Below are positions 1-8,313 of a stretch of 64,000 nucleotides of DNA, piece by piece; within the stretch, counting starts at the first letter, position 1, and the number at the start of each line of letters is the position of its first letter. Origin of the DNA: Streptomyces sp. NBC_01241 (GTDB lineage: Bacteria; Actinomycetota; Actinomycetes; Streptomycetales; Streptomycetaceae). The stretch lies in contig NZ_CP108494.1 of assembly GCF_041435435.1 (NCBI RefSeq), positions 3,382,501 to 3,446,500 on the forward strand, given 5' to 3'. The notes under the pieces are model-generated. The model searched no databases. It was not told the origin of the DNA and saw only the letters and a list, made by a program, of their open reading frames with translations. The translations under genes were made by a program, and so were the position numbers.

Positions 1-522
1 GGTGGCGGCGATGGTGCGCAGTTCGTCACCGAGCTTCAGGTGGTGCTTGTCGGCGGTGTCGGCGTCGACCATCACCTCGGTCGGGCCGCGCGGTGCGTGG
101 CCGGAGGTGATCTCCATCGAACGCAGGTCGTTCTTCGTCCAGTTGCCCGCGATCGTCGGGGCGCCCGTCGTCGAGCCCATGTTCTTGTCGTGGCTGTCGA
201 CGACGGTGACGGACATGCTGGAGACCGCGCCCTCGGCGTCCTTCACGCCGGTGGCCTTGCCGACCTGCTGGACGGCGGAGGCGGGGAGCGTGACGGGCTT
301 GCCGTTCTCCGGAAGCCGGTCGTCGTCCTCGGGGGTCTTCGGGCTGACGGTGACATCGGCCGACGTCGCGGCGAAGAGCTTGTCGAACGTGGTGTTCATG
401 GTGTCGGTGAAGACGAGCGTGCCGCACACGAACGCCACCGACAGCAGGACCGCGACGGCGGAGAGCGCCATGCGTCCCTTGTGGGCGAAGAAGTTCCGCC
501 TCGATGTCTTCCAGACGGTCAT
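1..522 (-). CDS. ABC transporter permease, MacB/FtsX type (3' end outside window)
   Basis: Translation of the minus strand from the ATG at 522 gives about 174 residues before the window edge. An N-terminal transmembrane helix (residues about 17-37) is followed by an extracytoplasmic region of the MacB periplasmic-core type, as in FtsX-like permeases with one N-terminal helix and a large outer domain. The start overlaps the stop of the ATPase gene by 4 bases (ATGA), so the two are translationally coupled and probably form one exporter. The substrate cannot be told. The C-terminal FtsX membrane domain lies outside the window. Confidence 0.85.
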   Translation of the reverse strand, partial: MTVWKTSRRNFFAHKGRMALSAVAVLLSVAFVCGTLVFTDTMNTTFDKLFAATSADVTVSPKTPEDDDRLPENGKPVTLPASAVQQVGKATGVKDAEGAVSSMSVTVVDSHDKNMGSTTGAPTIAGNWTKNDLRSMEITSGHAPRGPTEVMVDADTADKHHLKLGDELRTIAAT

Positions 523-1307
523 GACGTCCGCCCGCGCGAGTCGAAGTCCTTCATGCGGTCGAGGACCTGGTCGGCCGTCGGGTTGTGCATCTCGTCGACG
601 ATGCGCCCGTCGGCGAGGTACAGCACCCGGTCCGCGTAGGAGGCGGCGACCGGGTCGTGGGTGACCATGACGATGGTCTGGCCCAGTTCGTCGACGGACT
701 TGCGCAGGAAGCTCAGCACCTCGGCGCCGGCCCGCGAGTCCAGGTTTCCGGTGGGCTCGTCACCGAAGATGATCTCCGGCCGGGCGGCGAGCGCCCTGGC
801 CACCGCGACGCGCTGCTGCTGGCCGCCGGAGAGCTCGGTGGGCCGGTGCTTCAGCCGTTCGGCGAGACCGACCGTCTCCACGACCTGCCGCAGCCAGGCC
901 GCGTCGGGCTTGCGGCCCGCGATGTCCAACGGCAGCGTGATGTTCTCCAGCGCGTTGAGCGTGGGGAGCAGGTTGAACGCCTGGAAGATGAAGCCGATCC
1001 GGTCCCGGCGGAGCTGGGTGAGCTTCTTGTCCTTGAGCCCGGTGATCTCGGTCTCGTCGAGGAAGATCTGACCGGAGGTCACGGTGTCCAGGCCGGCCAG
1101 GCAGTGCATCAGGGTCGACTTGCCGGAGCCGGACGGGCCCATGATCGCCGTGAACTGCCCGCGGGCGATGTCCACATCGACATGGTCGAGCGCGACGACC
1201 CGGGTCTCCCCCGCCCCGTACGCCTTGACGACCTGTCGCGCTCGCGCAGCGACGGCCGTACGCCCTCCAGTGCCCTCGTGCCTGGGAATGGTTACAGCCG
1301 TTGTCAC
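519..1307 (-). CDS. ABC transporter ATP-binding protein (MacB/LolD-like)
   Basis: This 262-residue nucleotide-binding protein has Walker A GPSGSGKST at 57-65, signature LSGGQQQR at 159-166 and Walker B EIIFGDEP at 178-185, followed by the NLDS segment usual in MacB/LolD/SalX-type ATPases. It should energise the FtsX-type permease encoded downstream with a 4-base overlap. The GTG start at 1307 is preceded by AGGAG at good spacing. About 25 residues precede the ABC core, slightly longer than typical. Membrane-associated on the cytoplasmic side; the exported substrate (peptide, lipid or drug) is unknown. Confidence 0.93.
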   Translation of the reverse strand: MTTAVTIPRHEGTGGRTAVAARARQVVKAYGAGETRVVALDHVDVDIARGQFTAIMGPSGSGKSTLMHCLAGLDTVTSGQIFLDETEITGLKDKKLTQLRRDRIGFIFQAFNLLPTLNALENITLPLDIAGRKPDAAWLRQVVETVGLAERLKHRPTELSGGQQQRVAVARALAARPEIIFGDEPTGNLDSRAGAEVLSFLRKSVDELGQTIVMVTHDPVAASYADRVLYLADGRIVDEMHNPTADQVLDRMKDFDSRGRTS

Positions 1308-1748
1308 GGTTTATCTCCTATGTCGGTCATGTGTTTTTCAGGTGGTCGCAGCGTACGTATGAAGTCTGGTGTTCGCAGGGGCCCGGCGCGCTGGTGCCCA
1401 GCGCAGTCTTCGGGTGGGGTTTTCCCCACCCCGCCCCCTGCGGTCTGCCGCATCCGCGGTGGGAATCAGCCGCATTCGCGGTGTAAGAACACGTTAAGGA
1501 ACGGACCGCCGCCGTCACGTCCTCCGCCGGGAGGAACCACCCCCGGGCAGAAGTGGGTAGCGCCCCCTAGGGGTCTCGGCCCCAGGGGGGAGAACCGTGT
1601 CAGGGGCCGGCCCCGGGGGTGCATGTGCCGAGGTCGGCAGGGGAACCGGGTCCGCCCCCGGCCTCCTCCCCCAGCAGCGGCACCTCCCCACCGCCGCCCA
1701 CGGGTGAGACAGTGTCCGAGAAAGTGCGTGCAGGGGGAAGGAATCTCG
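1308..1748. other. Divergent intergenic region without a gene
   Basis: These 441 bases separate the ABC ATPase (minus) from the MFS gene (plus), so promoters for both should lie here. Several GC-rich short inverted repeats are visible, for example CCCC/GGGG arms around 1565-1590. No convincing -10/-35 pair or regulator site could be assigned by eye. Long open frames across it are third-position GC artefacts. Confidence 0.5.
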
Positions 1749-3350
1749 GTGAGCGGCGCGGGCGGTAACGGGGACGGCAGTACCGAAGCGATACCGGACT
1801 CCGGGCTCACCCCGGACTCCTCCCCCGCGACGCCGCGCGGACGCGGTCCGGTGGTCGCCGCCCTGATGCTCGGGATGGCCCTGTCGGCCATCGACGGCAC
1901 CATCGTCTCCACCGCCGTCCCGCAGATCGTCGGCGATCTCGGCGGCTTCGCCGTCTTCTCGTGGCTGTTCTCCGGCTATCTGCTGGCCGTGACGGTGTCC
2001 CTGCCGGTGTACGGAAAGCTCTCCGACACCTTCGGCCGCAAGCCGGTCCTGATCGTCGGCATAGCCCTCTTCCTGTTCGGTTCGGTGCTCTGCGCCGCCG
2101 CCTGGAACATGGCCGCGCTGATCGCCTTCCGCGTCGTCCAGGGCCTGGGCGGCGGCGCCCTGCAAGGCACCGTGCAGACCATCGCCGCGGACCTCTACCC
2201 GCTCAAGGAACGACCGAAGATCCAGGCCAAGCTGTCGACCGTGTGGGCCACTTCGGCGGTCGCGGGGCCGGTGATCGGCGGGCTGTTCGCGGTGTACGCG
2301 GACTGGCGCTGGATCTTCCTGATCAATCTGCCGGTCGGGGCGCTCGCACTCTGGCTCGTCGTACGTCACCTCCACGAGCCGTCCGGCACCCGCCGGGCGG
2401 CCGGCGCGCCCCGCCCCCGGATCGACTGGGCGGGCGCCCTCCTCGTCTTCGCGACGGGCACCCTGCTGCTGACCGCGCTCGTCCAGGGCGGCGTCGCCTG
2501 GCCCTGGTTCTCCGCCCCGTCCCTCGGGCTACTGGCCGGCAGCGTCGCGCTCGGCGCGCTGACCGTCGTCGTCGAGCGGCGGGCCGCCGAGCCGATCATT
2601 CCCGGCTGGGTCTGGCGGCGCCGGACCATCGCCTCGGTCAATCTGGCGCTGGGCGCGATGGGGCTGCTGATGGTCGCCCCCACGGTCTTCCTGCCGACGT
2701 ACGCCCAGTCGGTGCTGGGCCTCGGCCCGATCGCCGCCGGATTCGTCCTGTCCGTGATGACCCTGAGCTGGCCGGTGTCGGCGGCGTTCTCCAACCGCGT
2801 CTACAACCGCATCGGCTTCCGCCGCACCGCGATCATCGGCATGAGCTGCGCCCTGCTGATACTGCTCGCCTTCCCGCTGCTGCCGTATCCGGGCGAGGCC
2901 TGGCAGCCCGCCCTGATCATGCTGCTGCTCGGCGCGGCGCTCGGCCTGTTCCAGCTGCCGCTGATCGTCGGCGTCCAGTCGACGGTCGGCTGGGCCGAGC
3001 GCGGTACGACGACCGCGTCCGTGCTCTTCTGCCGCCAGGTCGGCCAGAGCATCGGCGCCGCGCTCTTCGGGGCCGTCGCCAACGGAATCCTCGCGTCCCG
3101 GCTGGCCGCCGCCCCGGTGCCCGGACTGCCGGGCGACCTGGACGCGATCTCGCACGCCCTGGACGACCCGGGCAGGCTCTCGGCCGCCGCGACGGACTAC
3201 CTGCGACGGGCCGTCGACGCCGCCGTCGACCACGTCTACCTGGGCGCCGCCGGGGCCGCGGCACTCGCCCTCCTCGTGCTCGTCTTCGTGGCCCCGCGCC
3301 GCTTCCCCGTCCTCCCCGAGGAGCCCGCGAGCGACGCCCCGGCGCGGTAG
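1749..3350 (+). CDS. MFS transporter, DHA2/EmrB-QacA type (14 membrane segments)
   Basis: This 533-residue polytopic protein starts at GTG 1749, directly after a strong GGGGGAAGG ribosome-binding site; a much longer upstream frame is spurious. After a hydrophilic N-terminus (about 30 residues) comes the first helix with the motif AIDGTIVSTAVPQIV, then GKLSDTFGRKPV (MFS motif A) near residue 92. The length and roughly 14 hydrophobic segments fit the drug:H+ antiporter-2 family of multidrug exporters in the cytoplasmic membrane. Substrates are not predictable and no adjacent TetR/MarR regulator is present. A hairpin follows the stop codon. Confidence 0.92.
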   Translation: MSGAGGNGDGSTEAIPDSGLTPDSSPATPRGRGPVVAALMLGMALSAIDGTIVSTAVPQIVGDLGGFAVFSWLFSGYLLAVTVSLPVYGKLSDTFGRKPVLIVGIALFLFGSVLCAAAWNMAALIAFRVVQGLGGGALQGTVQTIAADLYPLKERPKIQAKLSTVWATSAVAGPVIGGLFAVYADWRWIFLINLPVGALALWLVVRHLHEPSGTRRAAGAPRPRIDWAGALLVFATGTLLLTALVQGGVAWPWFSAPSLGLLAGSVALGALTVVVERRAAEPIIPGWVWRRRTIASVNLALGAMGLLMVAPTVFLPTYAQSVLGLGPIAAGFVLSVMTLSWPVSAAFSNRVYNRIGFRRTAIIGMSCALLILLAFPLLPYPGEAWQPALIMLLLGAALGLFQLPLIVGVQSTVGWAERGTTTASVLFCRQVGQSIGAALFGAVANGILASRLAAAPVPGLPGDLDAISHALDDPGRLSAAATDYLRRAVDAAVDHVYLGAAGAAALALLVLVFVAPRRFPVLPEEPASDAPAR

Positions 3351-3361
3351 ACCGCAGACGT

Positions 3362-3379
3362 CCGGCGCCACGGCGCCGG
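3362..3379 (+). terminator. Hairpin terminator after the MFS gene
   Basis: CCGGCGCC and GGCGCCGG form an 8-bp perfect stem with a 2-base loop, 12 bases after the MFS stop. No U-tract follows, which is common for actinobacterial terminators. Confidence 0.5.
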
Positions 3380-3400
3380 GCGGGCCCGTGCCGCGGCCCC

Positions 3401-3785
3401 TTAGCCTCAATACCGTTCAGTTAGTGAATTTGGATGGCGATGTGGGGGTTGTGTTTGGGTTGGGGCCAGTGGGTGTAGTGGGAGCGTTTCGCGGCTCATT
3501 TCAGGATCTTGCGTTTGACGACTCGTGGGTGTGTGCGCTTTCGGCGTGGTGGGTTGAGGTGTTGGGTGAGCCATCGGATGGCGTGATGCCAGATCGCGTC
3601 GGCCGTGTCAGTGTCAGGGGGAAAAATGGGCTCTGCGCGACTGAACGGCAAGCGATGCGGGGGGCCTTGACGAAGGAGACTCTGTCGGGGTCGTGGCCGG
3701 CGTGCGCGGCAGTGTCGGCCATCAGGGTGCGGATGGCGTAGTGGCAGCACAGGTGTGGCGCTTAGCTGAACGGTATTGAGGCTAA
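3401..3785. mobile_element. Internally deleted IS remnant with intact terminal inverted repeats (385 bp)
   Basis: The left end TTAGCCTCAATACCGTTCAG (3401-3420) is matched by its reverse complement at the right end (3766-3785). Over the outer 24 bases the ends agree at 22 positions. Between them lies only the 3' part of a transposase gene in minus orientation, frameshifted and with an internal stop. The element has therefore lost most of its coding region but kept both ends, like a MITE or deletion derivative. No clear target duplication was seen at the borders. Confidence 0.75.
3496..3753 (-). pseudogene. IS transposase C-terminal fragment (IS4-like), frameshifted
   Basis: Reading from the right inverted repeat, one frame gives CHYAIRTLMADTAAHAGHD followed by DPDRVSFVKAPRIACRS. 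A second frame then continues with WHHAIRWLTQHLNPPRRK up to VVKRKILK and a stop at 3496. This resembles the C-terminus of actinobacterial IS4-type (DDE) transposases. The reading frame changes near 3625. Beyond the stop the same frame resumes with AAKRSHYTHWPQPKHN, so the stop is probably a TGG to TGA change. The fragment lacks the DDE catalytic core. Confidence 0.6.
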
Positions 3786-3850
3786 GCGGTTCCACGATGA
3801 ACCCAGCATCGGTGTCCGGATTGTCTTTCACCGGCCGCTGAGGATCCGAC

Positions 3851-4198
3851 CTGCAGCCGGGCGCGGCGCAGATGGGTAGGCGGGTGGGTCGAGTCGACGC
3901 TGTGCCCCCGCAGGGCACCGCAGCGCCGCCGACGCTCGTATTCGCTCTCCGGGATCGAGTCCATGTCATCGGCTAGCCGCTCCCAGAGACCGTGCCAGGC
4001 GTCCTCGCGCGTGCCGCTCTTCGGCCTCTTCACCTGGGCGGAGTTGACCTCGCGCAACAAAACGGATTCGGCCGATTCGGCAACCAGGAGCCGGTCCATG
4101 AGGCCCACGGCCGCTTCGGTGGATCCGGCCCGCGCCGCGAGCACGTCGGCCAGGTACTCGCCGCGCTGTGTGGCGCGCAACGTCAGGTGGTCGAGCAG
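3851..4198 (-). pseudogene. Peptidase fragment, M48-like (truncated at both ends)
   Basis: About 116 residues on the minus strand look protein-like: QRGEYLADVLAARAGSTEAA, then GLMDRLLVAESAESVLLREV and DSIPESEYERRRR. The EYLAD..AARAGS segment resembles the third zinc-ligand region of M48 metallopeptidases, from memory of that family. The HExxH motif and N-terminal membrane part are missing. The segment stops against the IS remnant on one side and a transposase fragment on the other. It is read as a leftover of a broken gene; the M48 assignment is tentative. Confidence 0.4.
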
Positions 4199-4207
4199 AC
4201 CGGTTCT

Positions 4208-4375
4208 CCAGCCAGTGCACCGAAACCGTCCCGCCCCGGTCCTGGACGGCCGCTCGGCTCGAAGAACCACCGCCCTGCCACCCGTCACGACGTGGGACGA
4301 GTCCTCGCTACCGGCGAGGCATACAGCCGCCCCTCGCACCACAAGGTCGGCACGAAACCCCGACGAGCAGGCTGA
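4208..4375 (+). pseudogene. Transposase C-terminal fragment
   Basis: The last 55 residues of this frame, starting near PKPSRPGPGRPLGSKNHRPA and ending GTKPRRAG, match the lysine/arginine-rich tail typical of a large class of Streptomyces DDE transposases (GPGRPxGSKN followed by RHDVG). Nothing upstream in the same frame continues that protein; it abuts the peptidase fragment read on the other strand. It marks a second, older IS event in this scar. Confidence 0.5.
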
Positions 4376-4408
4376 CAAACGACAACGCGGATCAGCACAA
4401 TTGAGCAC

Positions 4409-4675
4409 ATGCGATACGAGGAGAGAGCCAAGCTCACGGCCGTGAGGGCCCTGATTCCGCTGGTCATCCTCGTCGCCTCACCAGCGTTGCTGATGGCAGG
4501 AGCGCCGATCCGCCGCCGCTACCTCCGCTACGTCTACCGCGATGAAGCCCCGCAAATCATCGACAAGCAGCGGGGCCAGGTCAGCGCCCACTACTTCGTC
4601 GTCAACCACCCCTTCCTCGAATGGCTCTGCTGGCCCACAGAGACACTCACCCGCCTCATCGAGCGCCGAGGTTAA
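4409..4675 (+). CDS. Small hypothetical protein with one membrane segment
   Basis: This predicted 88-residue protein starts at ATG 4409. Residues about 10-31 (VRALIPLVILVASPALLMAG) could form one transmembrane helix or uncleaved signal, followed by a basic stretch and a hydrophilic tail with tryptophans. No family was recognised. The ribosome-binding site is weak and the gene sits just after the transposase scar, so it may be a remnant. Kept because codon usage is plausible and no other gene covers the interval. Confidence 0.4.
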   Translation: MRYEERAKLTAVRALIPLVILVASPALLMAGAPIRRRYLRYVYRDEAPQIIDKQRGQVSAHYFVVNHPFLEWLCWPTETLTRLIERRG

Positions 4676-4702
4676 ACGACAAGCTTACGAGTGCGGGAAT
4701 GG

Positions 4703-5302
4703 TCACGCAGGAGCGGCGTAGCAACGCACGGTCACAGTTTCGGTCGGACTCCACTGCTGATCGACGGTGGCCAGCAAGCTCCAGCCCAGACGTTCATACA
4801 GAGCCGCTGCCGCGATGTCAGAGGCCACGACATCGAGGACCGGATGCAGATCGCGTTCCCGCGCTTCCCGCACCGCCTGCGCCATCAGCAGCGCGCCGAT
4901 CCCTTGACCCCTGGCCGTCGGAGCGACGAACAGGCGGCTGACCACGGCAGTCACCTCGACGCTCAGGCCCTCACGCCTGCTCCACAGGCCGGGGGCCGCG
5001 TCCCCTGACTCGCTACGGGACAGGCCGATGTGACCAAGGATCCGCCCGTCCGCTTCCGCTACCCAGGCCGCGAACAGTGACGGCTGTGACAGCCAGCCGA
5101 CGGGGTGGTCCGGCCAGTTCACCGGATATCCGTCGGCTTCGTGGACGTCAGCGAGCACCAGGACGCACTCGTCAAGGTCCGACTCACTGCGACGCCGGAC
5201 ATGACGGATCAGGGGGCCTTCAGCCGCGAGGGCATGCTTTCGATTCACGGCAACATGGAAGCACAGCCGAGCAGCGCATGTCCGTGACCAGCACTTTCGC
5301 AA
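4703..5302 (-). CDS. GNAT family N-acetyltransferase
   Basis: The C-terminal 165 residues form a GNAT fold: a beta-strand LSVEVTAVVSRLFVAPTARG followed by the acetyl-CoA loop GQGIGALL (R/Q-x-x-G-x-G/A), then ALYERLGW near the end. It should transfer an acetyl group from acetyl-CoA to a small-molecule or protein amine in the cytoplasm; the acceptor is unknown. The start is uncertain: the longest frame begins at 5302, but homologous proteins usually begin close to the IRHVRRRS segment, and a GTG at 5248 is a better candidate. Confidence 0.8.
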   Translation of the reverse strand: MRKCWSRTCAARLCFHVAVNRKHALAAEGPLIRHVRRRSESDLDECVLVLADVHEADGYPVNWPDHPVGWLSQPSLFAAWVAEADGRILGHIGLSRSESGDAAPGLWSRREGLSVEVTAVVSRLFVAPTARGQGIGALLMAQAVREARERDLHPVLDVVASDIAAAALYERLGWSLLATVDQQWSPTETVTVRCYAAPA

Positions 5303-5517
5303 CAGACCCTAGGTGAACAAGCGCCGTCGAAGACCTTTCCGCAGGGGTTTCCGCCGGGCCGGACCTCATGCAACTGAGCCATTACCTTGGGTAGTTCCGG
5401 CCAACGTCTCCCCAACTCCCCATACCGGCGAGTAATGTTCGCGCTTCCGACAGCACCACCGCACTCCTGCCTTGCCGTCCAGCCCAGGACCCGAGCCATG
5501 CAAGGAGCAGCACCCAG

Positions 5518-5988
5518 ATGTCGTACGGAAGCCCGCCCCCGTCCCCGTCCCCGTACTCCTCCTGGCCCGAACGGCTGCCGACGGCGCCCCGAGGGCATCG
5601 GTCCCCCTCTCCGCAACGCCCCGACTATCTGCTGCCCTGGCAGAGTTCGGACCCCGTACCGCCCCCGGAGCTGCCGGACCCGCCCGCCACCCCCGTGGCC
5701 GGAGCCGCCCGCCACGGCGACCTGCGCCGGCTGCGCACCGCGTACCGGCTGCTGCGGCGCATCACGACCCTGACCGCACTCGGCTACTTCGTCGCCTTCC
5801 TCCTGCTGTCGGCCTTCGCCAAGGGCCTGATGGAACGCCCCCTGTTCGGCGGCCTCAACATCGGCCTGGCGCTGGGGCTCGGCCAGTTCCCGGTGACGCT
5901 GCTCGCCGTCGTCCTGTACGAACGGACCGCCCGGCGCACGGTCGACCCGCTCGCCGCCCGGCTCCGAAGAGCGGGAGCGGCCCGGTGA
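5518..5988 (+). CDS. DUF485 domain membrane protein
   Basis: In this 156-residue protein the first 65 residues are rich in Pro and Ser. Then the DUF485 module follows: a charged segment LRRLRTAYRLLRRI and two transmembrane helices (about 83-103 and 113-136) joined by a short loop with GGLNIGLALGLGQF. DUF485 proteins (YjcH type) are encoded just before acetate/solute:sodium symporters and are thought to assist them. Here the stop overlaps the symporter start by 4 bases (GTGA), matching that arrangement. Confidence 0.88.
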   Translation: MSYGSPPPSPSPYSSWPERLPTAPRGHRSPSPQRPDYLLPWQSSDPVPPPELPDPPATPVAGAARHGDLRRLRTAYRLLRRITTLTALGYFVAFLLLSAFAKGLMERPLFGGLNIGLALGLGQFPVTLLAVVLYERTARRTVDPLAARLRRAGAAR

Positions 5989-7604
5989 ACGGATTCGACA
6001 AGTCCGCGCAGTCGATGTCCCTGGTGGCGTTTCTCGCGGTGGCCACCGTCGCGCTGCTGCTCTGTGTGATGACCGGTCCGGACCGCGACGACCTCGACGA
6101 GTTCTACGCCGGCTCCCGCTCGCTCTCGCCCCTGCAGAACGGCCTTGCCCTCGCGGGCGACTACCTCTCCGCGGCCACGGTTCTCAGCACCACCGGCATC
6201 ATCGCCCTGACCGGCTACGACGGGACGATCCTCGCCCTGAGCATCACCCTCTCGCTCGTCCTGCTGATGTTCCTGCTGGCCGAACCCCTGCGCAACGCGG
6301 GCGGGTTCACCGTGGGCGACCTGCTCGTGCGCCGCGCCCCCGGCCGCGCCGTCCGCATCACCGCCTGTGCGACCACCCTCGCCGCGCTCGTCCCGATGAT
6401 GGTCGTCCAACTCGCCAGCAGCGGCGATCTGCTCGCCTTCATCCTGGGCTTCGACAGTTCGGGATTCCGCACCGGCGCCATCATCGGACTCGGCACCCTG
6501 ATGATCGGCTATGCGGCGATCGGCGGCATGAAGGGCACGTCACTGATCCAGATCGTGAAGACGGTCGTCCTCTTCGTCGCCGCGTTCACCATCTCCGTAC
6601 TGGTCATGAACCGTTTCGGCTGGGACACCGGCGCCCTGCTCTCGGCCGCCCGGAACAGCAGCGGCGCCGGTGCCGGGTATCTGCGCTCGGGGCTCCAGTT
6701 CGAGGGCAGCGGACTCGACATGGTCAGCTCCGAACTGACCGTGGTACTCGGTGCCGCCTGCCTGCCCCACGTGGCCATGCGGATGACGAGCGGCCGCTCC
6801 ACCCAGGCCGTCCGCCGCTCACTGTCCTGGGCGGTCGCCGTGGTCGCCGCGATCTGTCTCCTCGTCGTCGTGATCGGCTTCGGCGCGGCGGCACTCGTCG
6901 GCCACGACCGCATCACCGCCGCCGGAGCATCCGGAAACAGCTCGATCCTCCAGGTCAGCGGCGTGGTCGCGGGCGGCGGCCAACTGGGCGCGCTGATCGT
7001 CACGACGATGACGACAGCGATCTTCCTGACGCTGCTCGCCTCCGTCGCCGGAATGATCCTCGCCTGCGCGAACTCCCTCGCACACGATCTCTTCGCCCAC
7101 GGACTGCACGGGGTGCGCGACCCGAACAGGAAGCCACTGCCGCGCCTGTCCGAAATGCGTACGGCACAGGCTTCGGCGGTCGCCGTCGGACTGCTCGCCA
7201 TCGCCCTCGCCGTGGTGGCCAGACACTGGAATGTGCAGGCACTGGCGACGCTCTCGTTCTGCGTCGGCGCGTCGGCGTTGGCCCCGGCCCTCGTCTACAG
7301 CATGTTCTGGCGACGCTTCACCCGCACCGGACTGCTCTGCACCCTGATCGTCGGCACCGTCACCGCCATGGTGCTGATCACCGGCACCAATCTGGTCTCG
7401 GGCTCGCCCTCCTCGGTCTTCCCCGGGCAGGACTTCAACTGGTTCCCGTTCACCACGACCGGCCTCGTCTCCATCCCCGCCGGATTCCTGGCGGGCTGGC
7501 TGGGAACCGTCCTGCCCCGTTACACGGCGGCCGAGGCCCGCCGCCGGTACGACAGGGAGGAGCCCCGCATCCTGGCGGGGGTGCCACCGGCCGACCGCAC
7601 CTGA
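5985..7604 (+). CDS. Sodium:solute symporter (SSS family, ActP/MctC-like)
   Basis: The GTG at 5985 overlaps the DUF485 stop and gives 539 residues with about 13 hydrophobic segments. An early motif, DEFYAGSRSLSPLQNGLALAG at residues 36-56, is the typical SSS entry region of ActP-like monocarboxylate (acetate/pyruvate) symporters. The longer upstream frame is spurious. It should import a small organic acid with Na+ across the cytoplasmic membrane; substrate identity is inferred from the DUF485 partner only. Confidence 0.9.
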   Translation: MNGFDKSAQSMSLVAFLAVATVALLLCVMTGPDRDDLDEFYAGSRSLSPLQNGLALAGDYLSAATVLSTTGIIALTGYDGTILALSITLSLVLLMFLLAEPLRNAGGFTVGDLLVRRAPGRAVRITACATTLAALVPMMVVQLASSGDLLAFILGFDSSGFRTGAIIGLGTLMIGYAAIGGMKGTSLIQIVKTVVLFVAAFTISVLVMNRFGWDTGALLSAARNSSGAGAGYLRSGLQFEGSGLDMVSSELTVVLGAACLPHVAMRMTSGRSTQAVRRSLSWAVAVVAAICLLVVVIGFGAAALVGHDRITAAGASGNSSILQVSGVVAGGGQLGALIVTTMTTAIFLTLLASVAGMILACANSLAHDLFAHGLHGVRDPNRKPLPRLSEMRTAQASAVAVGLLAIALAVVARHWNVQALATLSFCVGASALAPALVYSMFWRRFTRTGLLCTLIVGTVTAMVLITGTNLVSGSPSSVFPGQDFNWFPFTTTGLVSIPAGFLAGWLGTVLPRYTAAEARRRYDREEPRILAGVPPADRT

Positions 7605-7658
7605 GAACGGGGGCGCAGACGTCGACCGGGGAATGACGATCAGATGCCTGACCGGGCG

Positions 7659-8222
7659 CTACCCAGCACGGCACTCCGCCCACACCGTCTTCCCGAGGGG
7701 AGTGCGCGGAGCCGCCCCCCACCGGTCAGCAAGCGCATCGACGAGGACCAGCCCCCGCCCCGACTCGTCATCATCGGCCGACACGGACGGGTCGACCGGC
7801 GGCAGCTCCGGGCAGGCATCGGAGACCTCGACACGGATCCGGCGAGTTCCCGTCTCATACGTCACGCTCAGGAGGAAGTTCCGGCCAGGGACCCGGCCAT
7901 GGCGCACAGCATTGGCCGCGAGCTCGGCCACCACCAGGGCAACGGTGCAGGAGACCTCCGACGCCGGGGAGAACTCCCACTGACCGAGGTGCCTCACCGC
8001 CGCCTGCCGGGCGAGCCGGGCACCGCGCGCGGTCGACGTGAACTGCATCGAGAAGAAGCGCCGTTGGCCGGCCGGGGGCGTCGTTGCCTCGCTTCCTTCC
8101 GCATGCGAAGTGCCGTTCGGCTCTCGCTGCGACCCGTCGTCCGGCACAGTCACTGCCTTGAGCATGGTGCGGCCCATCCCGTCCTGTCGTTCCTCACGCA
8201 TCCCACAGAGTGCGGGATTCAC
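7659..8222 (-). CDS. ATP-binding protein, SpoIIAB/RsbW-like (anti-sigma type)
   Basis: A 187-residue HATPase_c_2 protein. The N box is VVAELAANAVRHGRV (about residues 99-113) and the G box region is DESGRGLVLVDALADRWG (about 152-169). Proteins of this size are very numerous in Streptomyces and resemble anti-sigma factor kinases; many sit beside WhiJ-like XRE/DUF397 genes, as here. It is divergent from the XRE gene at 8314, and the shared 91-base gap should hold both promoters. The start may be an internal Met (MGRTMLKAV) because the first 15 residues are not conserved-looking. Confidence 0.88.
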   Translation of the reverse strand: MNPALCGMREERQDGMGRTMLKAVTVPDDGSQREPNGTSHAEGSEATTPPAGQRRFFSMQFTSTARGARLARQAAVRHLGQWEFSPASEVSCTVALVVAELAANAVRHGRVPGRNFLLSVTYETGTRRIRVEVSDACPELPPVDPSVSADDDESGRGLVLVDALADRWGAAPRTPLGKTVWAECRAG

Positions 8223-8313
8223 TACGTTCCGCAGTCAAGAGTCGACCGGAACACCTAGGCTCAGAAGGTGACGAAGCATTATCTTCCCGGCCGTAAACAG
8301 AGGAAGTGAAGCC

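Noticed and set aside
585..1748. Continuous plus-strand frame joined to the MFS gene (would give a 921-residue protein)
   Set aside because: It is antisense to the ABC ATPase and low-complexity. The MFS protein has a clear GTG start with a strong ribosome-binding site at 1749.
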